Source of the DNA: Bacterioplanoides pacificum | GTDB lineage: Bacteria > Pseudomonadota > Gammaproteobacteria > Pseudomonadales > Oceanobacteraceae | Direction: 5' to 3' | Assembly: GCF_042648445.1 (NCBI RefSeq) | Contig: NZ_JBHRYB010000015.1 | Location: forward strand, 155,419-219,418 | DNA: 64,000 nucleotides | In this document: positions 9,213 to 18,127 of the stretch, piece after piece | Position numbering within the stretch: position 1 is the stretch's first letter | Layout of the letters: every line of letters begins with the position of its first letter | Notes under the pieces: generated by a model | Told to the model about the DNA's origin: nothing | The model's input: only the letters and a program-made list of their open reading frames with translations | Database searches by the model: none | Program-made: the position numbers and the translations under genes

Positions 9213-10049
9213 TTATTGTGGCTGGTCAGTATTAACAGAAGCTGAATCTTTATGGAAGTATCGATAACGGATATCGACCTGCTGGCCATCACCGTTGGCG
9301 TCCGGGATATTGCTGATACCACGGTAGCGCAGCAGTTGTTGAGTCTGGCGGTGATACTCCAGCTCAATCGGGTCCAGCAGCCATGACAGTAACGCAGAAT
9401 TTAACGTCATTGTCAGCTTCAGTGGTTCGCTGTTACTGGCATCCGGGTTTTGCGCCTGCAGTTCAAAATTAACGCTGCTCTGGCGTGCGGCGGAGGCAAA
9501 GCTAAAGGGCACGCTGTCGCCGGCCAGCAGTGTCGTCCAGTTGGCACGAATAAAATCGTCGAAGCCGGCATCCACCACCAGAGAGTAGTCGCTGTCGTTG
9601 ACGATATCGCGACTGACGTCGCCGTTTTCCGATAAGGTCAGGCGCAGGCCTTTATCGGTGCGTTTTGCCTCTTCTTTATAAGGTTGGCGAAAATCCATCA
9701 GTATAAAATCCGGCTGACTGGCGAGGCCCGGATACTCATTGCGTTTTTGCGCGATCAGTTCACCGTCGGCGGAATAATAATTCACCAGACGTCTGAGCGG
9801 TCGCCACTGGCCGGTTTGTTGATCTTGTTGTTGCCACAACTGATGCTCCTCGCGATACAAAACGGTATCCGCATCATCCAGTGCCCGCGCTTCGCCGAGA
9901 TAATTAATCAGCTGTTTTGCCTGGCTGTTGCATGACAGCAATAGCAACACTGTGAACATCAAGCGGCTTGTGACTATGCGTGATCTTGTTACTGAACGCG
10001 TTCTTGGTAACAGGCCCGGTAAGCATTTCAATAACGGCTGCCAGTTCAT
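9213..10049 (-). CDS. Secreted/lipoprotein of unknown function in the light-response operon
   Basis: I do not recognise the family. The start at 10049 is chosen because its ATG overlaps the upstream gene's TGA (ATGA), giving 278 residues. Residues ~30-45 form a hydrophobic segment ending LLLLSC, a plausible lipobox. A long basic N-terminus of 30 residues precedes it, so an internal start at the second Met (residue 31) is possible. The mature part is polar, with beta-rich periplasmic character and sequences such as LVVDAGFDDFIR. The ten-gene block upstream with overlapping start/stop codons implies a role coupled to CFA-synthase and desaturase products. It may handle or sense modified lipids; this is only inference from context. 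Confidence 0.7.
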   Translation of the reverse strand: MNWQPLLKCLPGLLPRTRSVTRSRIVTSRLMFTVLLLLSCNSQAKQLINYLGEARALDDADTVLYREEHQLWQQQDQQTGQWRPLRRLVNYYSADGELIAQKRNEYPGLASQPDFILMDFRQPYKEEAKRTDKGLRLTLSENGDVSRDIVNDSDYSLVVDAGFDDFIRANWTTLLAGDSVPFSFASAARQSSVNFELQAQNPDASNSEPLKLTMTLNSALLSWLLDPIELEYHRQTQQLLRYRGISNIPDANGDGQQVDIRYRYFHKDSASVNTDQPQ

Positions 10050-10597
10050 AGTGTCTCTCCCGGGTTGTTCAGTACGGGTCGGCGCAGTTGCGCACAGACC
10101 CACAGCAGTAACGCTCCCCAAAATAAACCGATGGCAATTAAGCCTTCGGTGGTGGCATTAACGGCGCCCAGTTTATCGCCGAGATAATAACTCCAGGGGG
10201 CTCCCAGGCCTCCTAATAACAGGGCGAGCCAGCGACGGCGAATAAGCCCCGCCAGGGAATGGCGCAGGGTACAGGCAAACGCCAGCCACAATACCATCAG
10301 CCAGAACGGAATCACCGCCGAATTGTGATCGGCAAAACTCAGCCAGCCAACATGCAGTAGCAGGGTATCAAAGGCAATACCGGCGCTGATAACCGGTAAG
10401 ACAATGACCAGTTCCCGGGAGAATTCCTGCCGAGTTAATAACCATCCGGCGTGTACCACCAACAACAGCAGTAGTGCGGCAAAGGCCCAGGGGTCTCCGC
10501 CAATTACACAGGCCAGCCAGCAAGCCTGAAACAACAGTGCGTTAATGACGGTTTTCAGCCAGGGAGTCGGGCGGCTGAATACATTTGACCAGCTCAT
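10046..10597 (-). CDS. DUF2878 inner-membrane protein
   Basis: The protein has 183 residues and about five or six hydrophobic helices, including INALLFQACWLACVIGG, AALLLLLVVHAGWLL and GLIAIGLFWGALLLWV. This is typical of the DUF2878 family, which has no assigned activity. Members are found next to cyclopropane-fatty-acid-synthase-like enzymes and DUF1365 proteins in proteobacteria. It starts 3 nt after the CFA-synthase stop and its own stop overlaps the next start by ATGA. It may help in the membrane lipid modification made by its neighbours; this is inference. Confidence 0.8.
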   Translation of the reverse strand: MSWSNVFSRPTPWLKTVINALLFQACWLACVIGGDPWAFAALLLLLVVHAGWLLTRQEFSRELVIVLPVISAGIAFDTLLLHVGWLSFADHNSAVIPFWLMVLWLAFACTLRHSLAGLIRRRWLALLLGGLGAPWSYYLGDKLGAVNATTEGLIAIGLFWGALLLWVCAQLRRPVLNNPGETL

Positions 10598-10600
10598 AAG

Positions 10601-11896
10601 TTAAGCCAGCTTTCCCAGCACCGGGGTGCGACGGTTGCGTGGTTTGGCGAACATCAGCTGCACGTCACCAATGACCCGCTCGGCAAAACCCCCTTCACAA
10701 TAGGCGAAATAAAAATCCCACAGGCGAATAAAGGTGTCGTCGTAGCCCAGCGCTTTAATGGCATCGCGGTTGGCCAGGAAGCGCTCGCGCCAGGCCGCCA
10801 GGGTGCGGGCGTAATGCGGCGTAATATCTTCCATATGGGTCATTTTCATATCCGATGCCTGAGTAACCGCGTTTTGAATGGCGGTGACGCAGGGGATAAA
10901 ACTGCCGGGGAAAATATAGCGTTTAATAAAATCGACTTCGGTTTTGGCTTGTTCGTAGCGCTGATCATCGATGGTAATGGCCTGAATCAGTGCCACGCCG
11001 TTGTCTTTTAATAACGCGCTGCAGGCATCGATGTAGGTATTCAGGTACTGATAACCCACCGCCTCAATCATCTCAATCGATACCAGTTTATCGAACTGGC
11101 CGGCACGTTCGCTGGCTAATACCCGATAATCCTGTTTCAGCAGCGTAATGTTATCCTGCAAGCCTTCGGCACGGACCTTATCTTCTGCCCAGGCAAACTG
11201 CTCTTCAGAAATGGTGGTGGTGGTGACATGACAGCCATAATGCTTGGCAGCGTGGATCGCCATGGATCCCCAACCGGTGCCGATCTCGACCAGATGGTCA
11301 CCCGGCTTGAGATCGAGTTTCTGACAAATACGATCGAGCTTGTACACCGACGCTTCTTCCATAGTGGCATCGTCACTGGGGAAAATACCGCTGGAATACA
11401 TCATGGTCGGATCTAGAAACAGCTCGAACATATCGTTGCCGAGGTCGTAGTGTGCAGCAATATTACGCTTCGAGCCTTTTTCGGTATTTTTATTCAGCTG
11501 ATGGAAAAACTGCAGTGCCACTTTACCGACTGTGGCCCAGCCGCCATCAATCTGATCCACCACGTCTTTATTGAGCGCCAGTACCCGAATCACCATAGGC
11601 AGATCGGGGCTGCTCCAGTCGGCGGTCATGTAGGCTTCGCCGGCGCCGACACTGCCGTATAAGGCAATGTTGCGGTAGGCCTCAAAATCGTGAATTTCAA
11701 TTTCACACTGGTGCTTGGCATAATCGCCGTTGTTTTCCGGTTGGCCGAACACAAAACGCTGATCACCTTCGACAATGGTCAGGCTGCCGGTGTGCAGTTT
11801 TTCCAGCGTACTGAACAGGCCGTTGCGACATAATCGGTCAATCCAATGCATCGATGGCTGAGTGCTGGGGGTGGATTTAACAGTAGTGGATTTCAT
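10601..11896 (-). CDS. Cyclopropane-fatty-acyl-phospholipid synthase family SAM methyltransferase
   Basis: The protein has 431 residues, the usual CFA-synthase length. These enzymes transfer a methyl(ene) group from SAM to the double bond of phospholipid acyl chains at the membrane. The core is NIAAHYDLGNDMFELFLDP (~145-163), the MMYSSGIF segment and the SAM loop EIGTGWGS (204-211), followed by QYLNTYIDACSALLKDNGVA. Relatives that sit beside DUF1365, an FAD oxidoreductase and an SDR are known from singlet-oxygen or light-induced gene sets. In Rhodobacter such genes were linked to furan fatty acids. The product here could be a cyclopropane or a furan-type lipid, and the sequence alone does not decide. 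It overlaps DUF1365 by ATGA. Confidence 0.92.
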   Translation of the reverse strand: MKSTTVKSTPSTQPSMHWIDRLCRNGLFSTLEKLHTGSLTIVEGDQRFVFGQPENNGDYAKHQCEIEIHDFEAYRNIALYGSVGAGEAYMTADWSSPDLPMVIRVLALNKDVVDQIDGGWATVGKVALQFFHQLNKNTEKGSKRNIAAHYDLGNDMFELFLDPTMMYSSGIFPSDDATMEEASVYKLDRICQKLDLKPGDHLVEIGTGWGSMAIHAAKHYGCHVTTTTISEEQFAWAEDKVRAEGLQDNITLLKQDYRVLASERAGQFDKLVSIEMIEAVGYQYLNTYIDACSALLKDNGVALIQAITIDDQRYEQAKTEVDFIKRYIFPGSFIPCVTAIQNAVTQASDMKMTHMEDITPHYARTLAAWRERFLANRDAIKALGYDDTFIRLWDFYFAYCEGGFAERVIGDVQLMFAKPRNRRTPVLGKLA

Positions 11897-12888
11897 TGCA
11901 ACGACTCCTTCTGAAGCGCAGTGGATAACGAAGAGGGTTGTTGGCCCGCGGTATGATCCGAGCGACTCAGCTGCTGACGCAGGGTTTGCTCCGGATCGTT
12001 ATGAGGGTGATCGTAAAACGGTGAACGACGTAACCAGAGTTTCAGTGCGTTCCAGTAAATTCCGGCCACCACTTTGAGCGTCATCATTGGGTATTGGCGA
12101 ATAACGCGGTGCATACTGGCACGGGTAAAAGGCTCGGCCGTCAGCCGCAGGGTGGCATCAAAGTGGCGCTGTGGCTGGTCGTCGGCCTGGTTTTGTTGTT
12201 TGTCATCAGCGGCGGCGTAGTTTTCCATATGAATCAGTAATTCATCGCCCGGTTGCTGCATCACCCAGCGATAGCTCATCTGCATCGGGTTAAACGGCGA
12301 GACATGAAAACTTTTGGCGAAGCGATATTCGCTTTTATGCTGCTGAGCATCGCTGAACACCCGGCTGGGAGCAATTGCGCGTGTCGCCTGAGCTTGCTCA
12401 GCCTGGTGTTCGATCAGGGTGTAATGAAAACGCTGATCCCATGGCGTATTGGTGATTTCCGCCAGGGTGCCCAACAAGCGGTTGTTATCGTCGTAGCAGT
12501 AATAAAACGACACCGGATTAATCAGATAACCGAAATAGCGCAAATTGGTCAGTACACACACGCGGCTGGCACGCAGCCCGGTGTCCTGATAAAAGCGACT
12601 GATGACGGCCTGCTTCAGTTCTGCGGCCTGAGAATCCTGCGCCGTCCTTGCAGCCTGGCTGAGCGGCTGTTGCCCGGCAAAATAATCCTGGCGGCGGAAA
12701 CGCGCCGCTGCCCAGCGGCGCACCGACCAAAAGGGTGACAGCTTAAAGATCGCATCCACCTCATCCAGGTCGAGCATCACCATAAAGACCCGATAGCGGA
12801 AGGTATTGTTTACCGCGGTAAAACGACGATGCCGCACCCAGCCACTGTAAATGCGGCTGTTAAACGGGGAGTCCACCAGGCTATTCAT
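11893..12888 (-). CDS. DUF1365 family protein
   Basis: The protein has 331 residues. The family hallmarks are present: SRIYSGWVRHRRFTAVNNTF at the N-terminus (the small residues and RYRVFMVMLDLDE follow) and LRYFGYLINPVSFYYCYD near the centre. No enzyme activity is firmly assigned to the family. It almost always lies beside a CFA-synthase-like methyltransferase and an FAD amine-oxidase-like protein, as here. It is therefore probably part of the same acyl-chain modification pathway. Its start codon overlaps the FAD gene stop by 1 nt (TGATG) and its end overlaps the methyltransferase start by 4 nt, indicating translational coupling. Confidence 0.9.
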   Translation of the reverse strand: MNSLVDSPFNSRIYSGWVRHRRFTAVNNTFRYRVFMVMLDLDEVDAIFKLSPFWSVRRWAAARFRRQDYFAGQQPLSQAARTAQDSQAAELKQAVISRFYQDTGLRASRVCVLTNLRYFGYLINPVSFYYCYDDNNRLLGTLAEITNTPWDQRFHYTLIEHQAEQAQATRAIAPSRVFSDAQQHKSEYRFAKSFHVSPFNPMQMSYRWVMQQPGDELLIHMENYAAADDKQQNQADDQPQRHFDATLRLTAEPFTRASMHRVIRQYPMMTLKVVAGIYWNALKLWLRRSPFYDHPHNDPEQTLRQQLSRSDHTAGQQPSSLSTALQKESLQ

Positions 12889-14351
12889 CAGGCAACCTTC
12901 CCGCTGTTATCCGCTGCGGCCTGGTCTGTAGTGCGGTTTGAGTTGCGGTTTGAGGTGCGGTTTGAGGTGCGGTCTGACGTGTGGTTTTGGTTAACCCAGG
13001 CATCGTCCGGGTGATGATTTTTCAGCGTAATGCCAAACGATTCACACACCCGCAGCGCGCTGTTGACGCCGTCTTCATGAAAACCATTAAACCAGTAAGC
13101 ACCACAGAAGTGGGTGTGGTGTTTATTGTTAATGGTGTGATGATTTTTTTGCGCCAACATGCCTTCCATGGTGAACACCGGATGGGCGTACTGGAAAATA
13201 CGGATAATTTTGGCCGGATCAATATCTTCGGTTTTGTTCAGTGTGACGCAGAAATGTTTCGGGCAGTGGTCAAAATTCTGCAACCGGTTCATGTAGTAGG
13301 TAACGGCAACGGTGTCGCGTTGCTTGGTGTTCTCGTCGATGTGGTAATTCCAGGCTGCCCAGGCGGCTTTGCGCTTCGGTAAAATGGTTTCATCGGTGTG
13401 TAACACCACTTCATTCATCTGATAAGGGATAGCACCCAGCACCTGTTTTTCAACATGGGTGGCATCACTGAGCATGTGCAGTGCCTGATCGCTGTGACAG
13501 GCAAAGATCACCTCATCAAAGTGGTTCTGGCATTTTTCCCCCAGGTGGTTGTAGGTCAGCTCGACGCCATGGCTGAGGCGCTCAACCGATTGAATCGGGG
13601 TGTTGAGGAATACCTGATTTTCCGGCAATCGTTTGGCGATGGCTTCAACGTATGAGCGCGAGCCACCACTGATCACGCGCCACTGAGGGCGGTCATCAAC
13701 GCTGAGCATGCCGTGGTTATTAAAAAAGCGCACAAAGAAGTACAGCGGAAATGACATCATCATTTCTTCGCTGGCTGACCAGACCGCCGCACCCATCGGG
13801 ATGATGTAATAACGGCGGAAATAATCGCCGTATTGCTTACGCTGCAGGTAACTGCCCAGCGTTTCATTGCGGTTAATTTCATCCGCGGCCAGCTCGGCAC
13901 TGGTTTCTTTGTTAAAGCGCAGAATATCGCGCAGCATCAGCCAGAATTTAGGATTCAGCAGGTTGCGGCGCTTGGCAAACAGTGAATTAAAATCGTGGCC
14001 GTTGTATTCCATATCGGTCAGCGGGCTTTTTACACTGAAGCTCATGTCGGAGTCTTCACTGGCCACCTTCAGCTGATCCATTAGCTCGATAAAATTCGGG
14101 TAGGTCCAGTCGTTGAATACAATAAAGCCGGTATTCACCGGATAGTTGGTGCCGTTTACCGGGACATCGGTGGTCTGGGTGTGGCCTCCGAGGTAGTCAT
14201 TGGCTTCAAACAGGTGCACATCATGGCGACCATTTAATAAATAAGCGCAGGTTAAACCGGCAATACCGGAACCAATGATGGCAATTTTTTTTCCACCAGG
14301 AGCGGGTGTTAATGGCGTCGCAGATGGGGTGAAAACCGATTCGGTTGGCAT
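12888..14351 (-). CDS. FAD/NAD(P)-binding amine-oxidase-like oxidoreductase (COG2907 type)
   Basis: The protein has 487 residues. The dinucleotide-binding motif IIGSGIAGLTCAYLL begins at ~residue 25 and is followed by LFEANDYLGGHTQT, as in flavin amine oxidases and desaturases. The family is the usual neighbour of DUF1365 and CFA-synthase-like genes, and a related Rhodobacter gene set makes furan fatty acids. A redox step on a methylated acyl chain is plausible here but not proven. The last ~30 residues are an Asn-Arg-Thr-Ser-rich tail encoded by a 12-bp tandem repeat and are probably unstructured. The gene follows the SDR by 14 nt. Confidence 0.88.
   Translation of the reverse strand: MPTESVFTPSATPLTPAPGGKKIAIIGSGIAGLTCAYLLNGRHDVHLFEANDYLGGHTQTTDVPVNGTNYPVNTGFIVFNDWTYPNFIELMDQLKVASEDSDMSFSVKSPLTDMEYNGHDFNSLFAKRRNLLNPKFWLMLRDILRFNKETSAELAADEINRNETLGSYLQRKQYGDYFRRYYIIPMGAAVWSASEEMMMSFPLYFFVRFFNNHGMLSVDDRPQWRVISGGSRSYVEAIAKRLPENQVFLNTPIQSVERLSHGVELTYNHLGEKCQNHFDEVIFACHSDQALHMLSDATHVEKQVLGAIPYQMNEVVLHTDETILPKRKAAWAAWNYHIDENTKQRDTVAVTYYMNRLQNFDHCPKHFCVTLNKTEDIDPAKIIRIFQYAHPVFTMEGMLAQKNHHTINNKHHTHFCGAYWFNGFHEDGVNSALRVCESFGITLKNHHPDDAWVNQNHTSDRTSNRTSNRNSNRTTDQAAADNSGKVA
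12931..12990 (-). repeat. 12-bp tandem repeat in the C-terminal tail of the FAD oxidoreductase
   Basis: About five copies of a GTGCGGTTTGAG-like 12-mer (plus-strand reading) keep the frame and encode repeated (T/N)S(N/D)R residues just before the stop. The period of 12 allows copy-number change without frameshift. Confidence 0.75.
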
Positions 14352-14365
14352 AGTGAATTCCTTGG

Positions 14366-15172
14366 TTAGCGGCTGGAAGCGCTGGCTTGGTTACGGCTCA
14401 TGGAGCGAGTGATGCGCATCCGTAAACCGGCCGGTAATGCCGCGATGGTTTTTAAGATCCAGGTGAAGCGACGAGGGAAATGAATTTCCCACTGGCGGCG
14501 CTCAATGCCGCGAATAATTTCCTCGGCGGCCTCAGCCGCGCTGATGCGCATCGGCATCGGAAAATCATTACGATCGGTCAGTGGTGTTTTGACAAACCCC
14601 GGGCAAATCACGGATACATCGGTCTGTTCGCCAGCCAGGTCAATTTTCATCGCTTCCAGAAAATGGTTGGTGGCGGCTTTGCTGGCACCGTAGGCCTGAG
14701 CCCGTGTCAGCGGCAAGTAGGCCACGCTTGAGCTGGTACCGACCAGATAGCCGCGCTGGCTGTGACGCAATAATGGCAACGCCGCTTCGGTACAATTCGC
14801 TAAACCCACCAGGTTAGTGTGCACCACACGTTCGAATAATTCGGCATCGAACTGTTTTACGTCGACGTATTCACAGGTACCGGCATTGGCAATCAGGGTA
14901 TCCAGGCGGCCGAATTGTTGTTCGATTTCACCGGCGACTTTGTGCAGCTGATCGCGGTCGGTGATGTCGGCCGGATAACATAAAATATTGCTGCAACCGG
15001 ACTGCTGTGCGACCTGCTGTAATTTATCGGCGTTGCGCGCGGTAATAATTAATTGCAGGCAACGGCTGGCCAGTGATTTGACCAGTGCTTCACCAATACC
15101 GGAAGATGCGCCGGTCAGCCAGATCACTTGCTGCGCCAGCGGCGGGGCGGTTTTGCGCGGTTGTGCGGTCAT
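14366..15172 (-). CDS. Short-chain dehydrogenase/reductase
   Basis: The protein has 268 residues and is a classical SDR. It has the cofactor loop TGASSGIGEA (~19-28), the NAG motif (IANAGT), and the active-site serine (GTSSSVAY) with YGASK. A membrane-leaning C-terminal tail follows, RRFTWILKTIAALPAG, as in SDRs acting on lipids. Its start overlaps the NTF2-like gene stop by ATGA. SDRs are constant members of light/singlet-oxygen gene sets with CFA-synthase-like enzymes, and an oxidation or reduction of a fatty-acyl intermediate fits. The substrate is unknown. Confidence 0.9.
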   Translation of the reverse strand: MTAQPRKTAPPLAQQVIWLTGASSGIGEALVKSLASRCLQLIITARNADKLQQVAQQSGCSNILCYPADITDRDQLHKVAGEIEQQFGRLDTLIANAGTCEYVDVKQFDAELFERVVHTNLVGLANCTEAALPLLRHSQRGYLVGTSSSVAYLPLTRAQAYGASKAATNHFLEAMKIDLAGEQTDVSVICPGFVKTPLTDRNDFPMPMRISAAEAAEEIIRGIERRQWEIHFPRRFTWILKTIAALPAGLRMRITRSMSRNQASASSR

Positions 15173-15600
15173 TGCATGCGCTCCTTGAGTTTGCGGATCA
15201 GCCAGCCGATTAATGGCAGTTTTTCGTACAGCATCTGGCCTGCATCAAAAAAGTCCCGGTGTTGAATGATGCGGTTGTCCTGCCAGATCAGTTCACTGCC
15301 ACCATCGACCGTGACGGTATTGCCGCCATTAATACGGGGGTGGCGATAGTGCATTTGCCAGCGAATAAAAGCGTGGTTGTTGTCGTACCAGCAGTGGCCA
15401 AAATCAAACTCGATGTATTCGACGTTTTCATACAGGTTGACGAAATAATCGGTCAGCGCCTGCAGGCCATATATCTGGTGAAACGGGTCCTGAAAATGGA
15501 TGGCGTCGCCGTATACCTGGGCCAGTAATGTTTTATTCACCGTATCGCGGTTCAGTTGCTGGTAGAGCTGCTGAAACGCGGTGACCGCATCCTGATTCAT
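15169..15600 (-). CDS. NTF2/SnoaL-like family protein
   Basis: The protein has 143 residues with the cone-shaped alpha+beta fold pattern of nuclear-transport-factor-2-like proteins. An N-terminal helix (FQQLYQQLNRD) is followed by DAIHFQDPFHQIYG and beta strands ending in WQDNRIIQHRDFFDAGQMLYEKLPLIGWLI. Such domains bind small hydrophobic ligands or act as simple isomerases or hydrolases. Here it is translationally coupled on both sides (ATGA at 15597-15600 and 15169-15172) between a desaturase and an SDR, suggesting a step or carrier role on the same lipid product. There is no signal peptide. Confidence 0.8.
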   Translation of the reverse strand: MNQDAVTAFQQLYQQLNRDTVNKTLLAQVYGDAIHFQDPFHQIYGLQALTDYFVNLYENVEYIEFDFGHCWYDNNHAFIRWQMHYRHPRINGGNTVTVDGGSELIWQDNRIIQHRDFFDAGQMLYEKLPLIGWLIRKLKERMQ

Positions 15601-16583
15601 GACAAGACACCTGTTTCTGCCTGGGCACGAGCGACTTTTTCAGCGTCGCGGCCTTCGGCGAGAATATGCGCCGGCACCGGATTAAGGCTGTGAATAATGC
15701 CCAGCCAGCTCATCAGTTTGAGGATGTAATAGGTAATGTCGATCTGCCACCAATAGAACCCCTGACGGGTAGAGACGGCAAAGCGGTGGTGGTTGTTGTG
15801 CCAGCCTTCACCCAGGGTCAGAATCGCCAGAAAGGCGTTGTTGCGGCTCTGATCCTTGGTGCTGAAGCGTTTATTCCCCCAGATGTGGCCGAGGGAATTA
15901 ATCGCCACCGTGGAGTGAAACAGCATCACGGTGGAGACAAAAAAACCCCAGATCACCAGCTGAAACCCGTTGGTATTCAGTTGTGGCGAATAGTGCGCCA
16001 GTAACTCGCCGGCCAGGTACAGCAAGGCCACCAGTAACACCGGGCCGGTAATATCAAAGCGGTCGAGCCAGCGTAACTCCGGAAATTTGGCAAAGTCTTT
16101 GATGCGGTTGAGCTGGGTACGGAAGCTGGCATCACAGGTGAACCAGCCGACATGGCTCCACCAGAAGCCGCGCTGTACCGGCGAGTGCAGGTCTTGTTCG
16201 CTGTCGGAGTGCTGATGATGGGCGCGGTGATGAGCGGCCCACCACAGCGGCCCGCGCTGGGCCGACATATTACCCAGCAAGGCAAACACAAACTGCCAGA
16301 AGCGATTGGTTTTGTAGGAACGGTGGGCAAAATAGCGGTGGTAAAAGGCGGTGATGGCAAACTGACGCAACCAGTACAAGGCAAAACACACCACCACTGC
16401 GGTGGTGCTGACCTCAATAAACAGCGCCACGAGCGCCATCAGATGAAGAAAAATAAACGGCATCACCCGCAGCCAGTTAAAGCGGGTACTGGTCATGTCC
16501 TCATCCTGGCCAACGTCGGAATCAATCCAGCGCTGAATGTTGCGCCAGCGCGACTGAGGTTGAATGCTCGGTTGCTTGTCCAT
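15597..16583 (-). CDS. Acyl-CoA/fatty-acyl desaturase (delta-9 type, membrane di-iron)
   Basis: The protein has 328 residues. Three histidine boxes bind the di-iron centre: HRYFAH (82-87), HHRAHH (118-123) and HNNHH (262-266). Two hydrophobic hairpins separate them (~40-75 and ~180-230). The enzyme inserts a cis double bond into acyl chains using O2 and electrons, and would supply the unsaturated chains that the CFA-synthase-like enzyme of the same operon needs. It overlaps the photolyase stop by 1 nt (TAATG). No fused cytochrome b5 or ferredoxin domain is present. Confidence 0.93.
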   Translation of the reverse strand: MDKQPSIQPQSRWRNIQRWIDSDVGQDEDMTSTRFNWLRVMPFIFLHLMALVALFIEVSTTAVVVCFALYWLRQFAITAFYHRYFAHRSYKTNRFWQFVFALLGNMSAQRGPLWWAAHHRAHHQHSDSEQDLHSPVQRGFWWSHVGWFTCDASFRTQLNRIKDFAKFPELRWLDRFDITGPVLLVALLYLAGELLAHYSPQLNTNGFQLVIWGFFVSTVMLFHSTVAINSLGHIWGNKRFSTKDQSRNNAFLAILTLGEGWHNNHHRFAVSTRQGFYWWQIDITYYILKLMSWLGIIHSLNPVPAHILAEGRDAEKVARAQAETGVLS

Positions 16584-18127
16584 TACACACCTTTTTTATC
16601 AGTGTCAGGTAACGCCGCAGCGGCGTCGCCATTATTTGAAAACAGATCATCAGTATAACTTTTGCCATTGTTAGACATAACTTGTGCAAAAGGTTCACCT
16701 TTAAATGCAGCCAGTGCCCGTTCACGGCCGAATTTATGTGCCACAATTTCCTGTGGGTAACCGGTCTGACGGCGTTTCAGGCTATCGGGCTGATGGCGTT
16801 GTTTGGCCGGCAGGGCTGCTAATTCTTGTACAAAGCGGACAATAAACTGACCGTCCGGGTCAAACTTCTGCGATTGTGTGGTGGGGTTAAAGATACGGAA
16901 GTACGGCGCGCCGTCGGCCCCGGTGGAGGCACTCCATTGCCAGCCGCCATTGTTCGACGCCAGATCAAAGTCAACCAGCTGGCTGGCAAACCAGGCTTCG
17001 CCCCAGCGCCAGTCAATCAACAGGTGTTTGGTTAAAAACATGGCGCTGATCATGCGCAGGCGGTTGTGCATCCAGCCGGTTTGCTTCAGCTGACGCATGG
17101 CGGCATCGACAATCGGATAGCCGGTTTTGCCTTCGCACCAGGCGTTAAAATCGCTCTCACTGTAGCGCCATGGCACGTTTTCGGTATCGGGCTTAAAGGC
17201 TTTATGGCGACACAGTTGCGGGTAAGCCACGATCAGGTGGCGGTAAAACTCACGCCAGATCAGTTCATTGATCCAGCTGTCGAGGCCGGGCTCTCCTCCG
17301 GCCAGTTCACAGGCATTTTGTTGCCAGGCGCTGTACAAACACTGGCGCGCTGAAATCAGCCCCAGCGCCAGGGCGCAGGATAATTGGCTGGTGGCCGGCT
17401 GTGATGGAATATCCCGCAACTGATGATAACGCTGCACCGACTGCTGCAAAAATGACTGCAGCTGCTGGTGGATGTCATCTTCGTTGCTGCTCCACAAGGC
17501 GTCAGGCTGGCACTCGGGCAGGCGATGATCGCCGCATAGCTGTTCGGGGGCCTGATAATTACGGCCATCGCAGGCGGCAGGGGTGGCCTTTGGCGGCTGA
17601 CAATACCCCGGAAACACCTTTTGCCAGGCACGTTTAAACGGCGAGTACACCTTATACATCTGCTCATCGCCGGTAAGTACTTTGCCGGGCGGAATCAGAC
17701 ATTGATCGTGGAAGCGGTGAAACGCGCGTGGCTGGCAATCGTCTTGCTGCTGGCAGGCATCGGCCAGCGTCTGATCGCGCCGTTGCTCGTTAATTTCGTA
17801 TTCGTGGTTGGCGTAAATATTACTGACATTAAGGGCATCGCACAGGGCCGTAAGCCGCCCGAGGCTGTGCTCAAAGGTATCGCAGGGGATCACGATTAAG
17901 GCAATGTTCAGCGCCCGCAGTTGCTGCGCCAGCTCGCTCACGGCGCAGCGCAGCAGATTCATCTGGCGCTCGCCCATACCATGCTGGCGCCACTGAACTT
18001 CGGTATCAAAAAAGACGGCATACAAACGCGCCTCGGCGCCACTGTTGGCCAGATCCTGACGGGCCTGCCACAGCGCCGGGTTGTCGGCGACGCGTAAATC
18101 TTTGCGGAACCACACCAGGCGATTCAT
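16583..18127 (-). CDS. phrB: Deoxyribodipyrimidine photolyase (CPD class I)
   Basis: The protein has 514 residues and repairs UV-induced cyclobutane pyrimidine dimers with blue light, FAD and an antenna cofactor. The N-terminal Rossmann antenna domain starts WFRKDLRVADNPAL. The FAD domain has WINELIWREFYRHL, MRQLKQTGWMHNRLRM, DWRWGEAWFASQLVDFDLAS, NNGGWQWSASTG and YFRIFNPTTQSQKFD, all diagnostic of class I photolyases. It overlaps litR by ATGA at 18124-18127 and the desaturase by 1 nt, so repair and regulator are made together. A DUF523/DUF1722 (YbgA-like) gene upstream recalls the ybgA-phr arrangement of E. coli. Confidence 0.96.
   Translation of the reverse strand: MNRLVWFRKDLRVADNPALWQARQDLANSGAEARLYAVFFDTEVQWRQHGMGERQMNLLRCAVSELAQQLRALNIALIVIPCDTFEHSLGRLTALCDALNVSNIYANHEYEINEQRRDQTLADACQQQDDCQPRAFHRFHDQCLIPPGKVLTGDEQMYKVYSPFKRAWQKVFPGYCQPPKATPAACDGRNYQAPEQLCGDHRLPECQPDALWSSNEDDIHQQLQSFLQQSVQRYHQLRDIPSQPATSQLSCALALGLISARQCLYSAWQQNACELAGGEPGLDSWINELIWREFYRHLIVAYPQLCRHKAFKPDTENVPWRYSESDFNAWCEGKTGYPIVDAAMRQLKQTGWMHNRLRMISAMFLTKHLLIDWRWGEAWFASQLVDFDLASNNGGWQWSASTGADGAPYFRIFNPTTQSQKFDPDGQFIVRFVQELAALPAKQRHQPDSLKRRQTGYPQEIVAHKFGRERALAAFKGEPFAQVMSNNGKSYTDDLFSNNGDAAAALPDTDKKGV

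Noticed and set aside
12931..12990. Short repeats that might be a CRISPR array
   Set aside because: The units are 12 bp, adjacent without spacers and in frame within a coding tail. No cas genes are present anywhere in the window.
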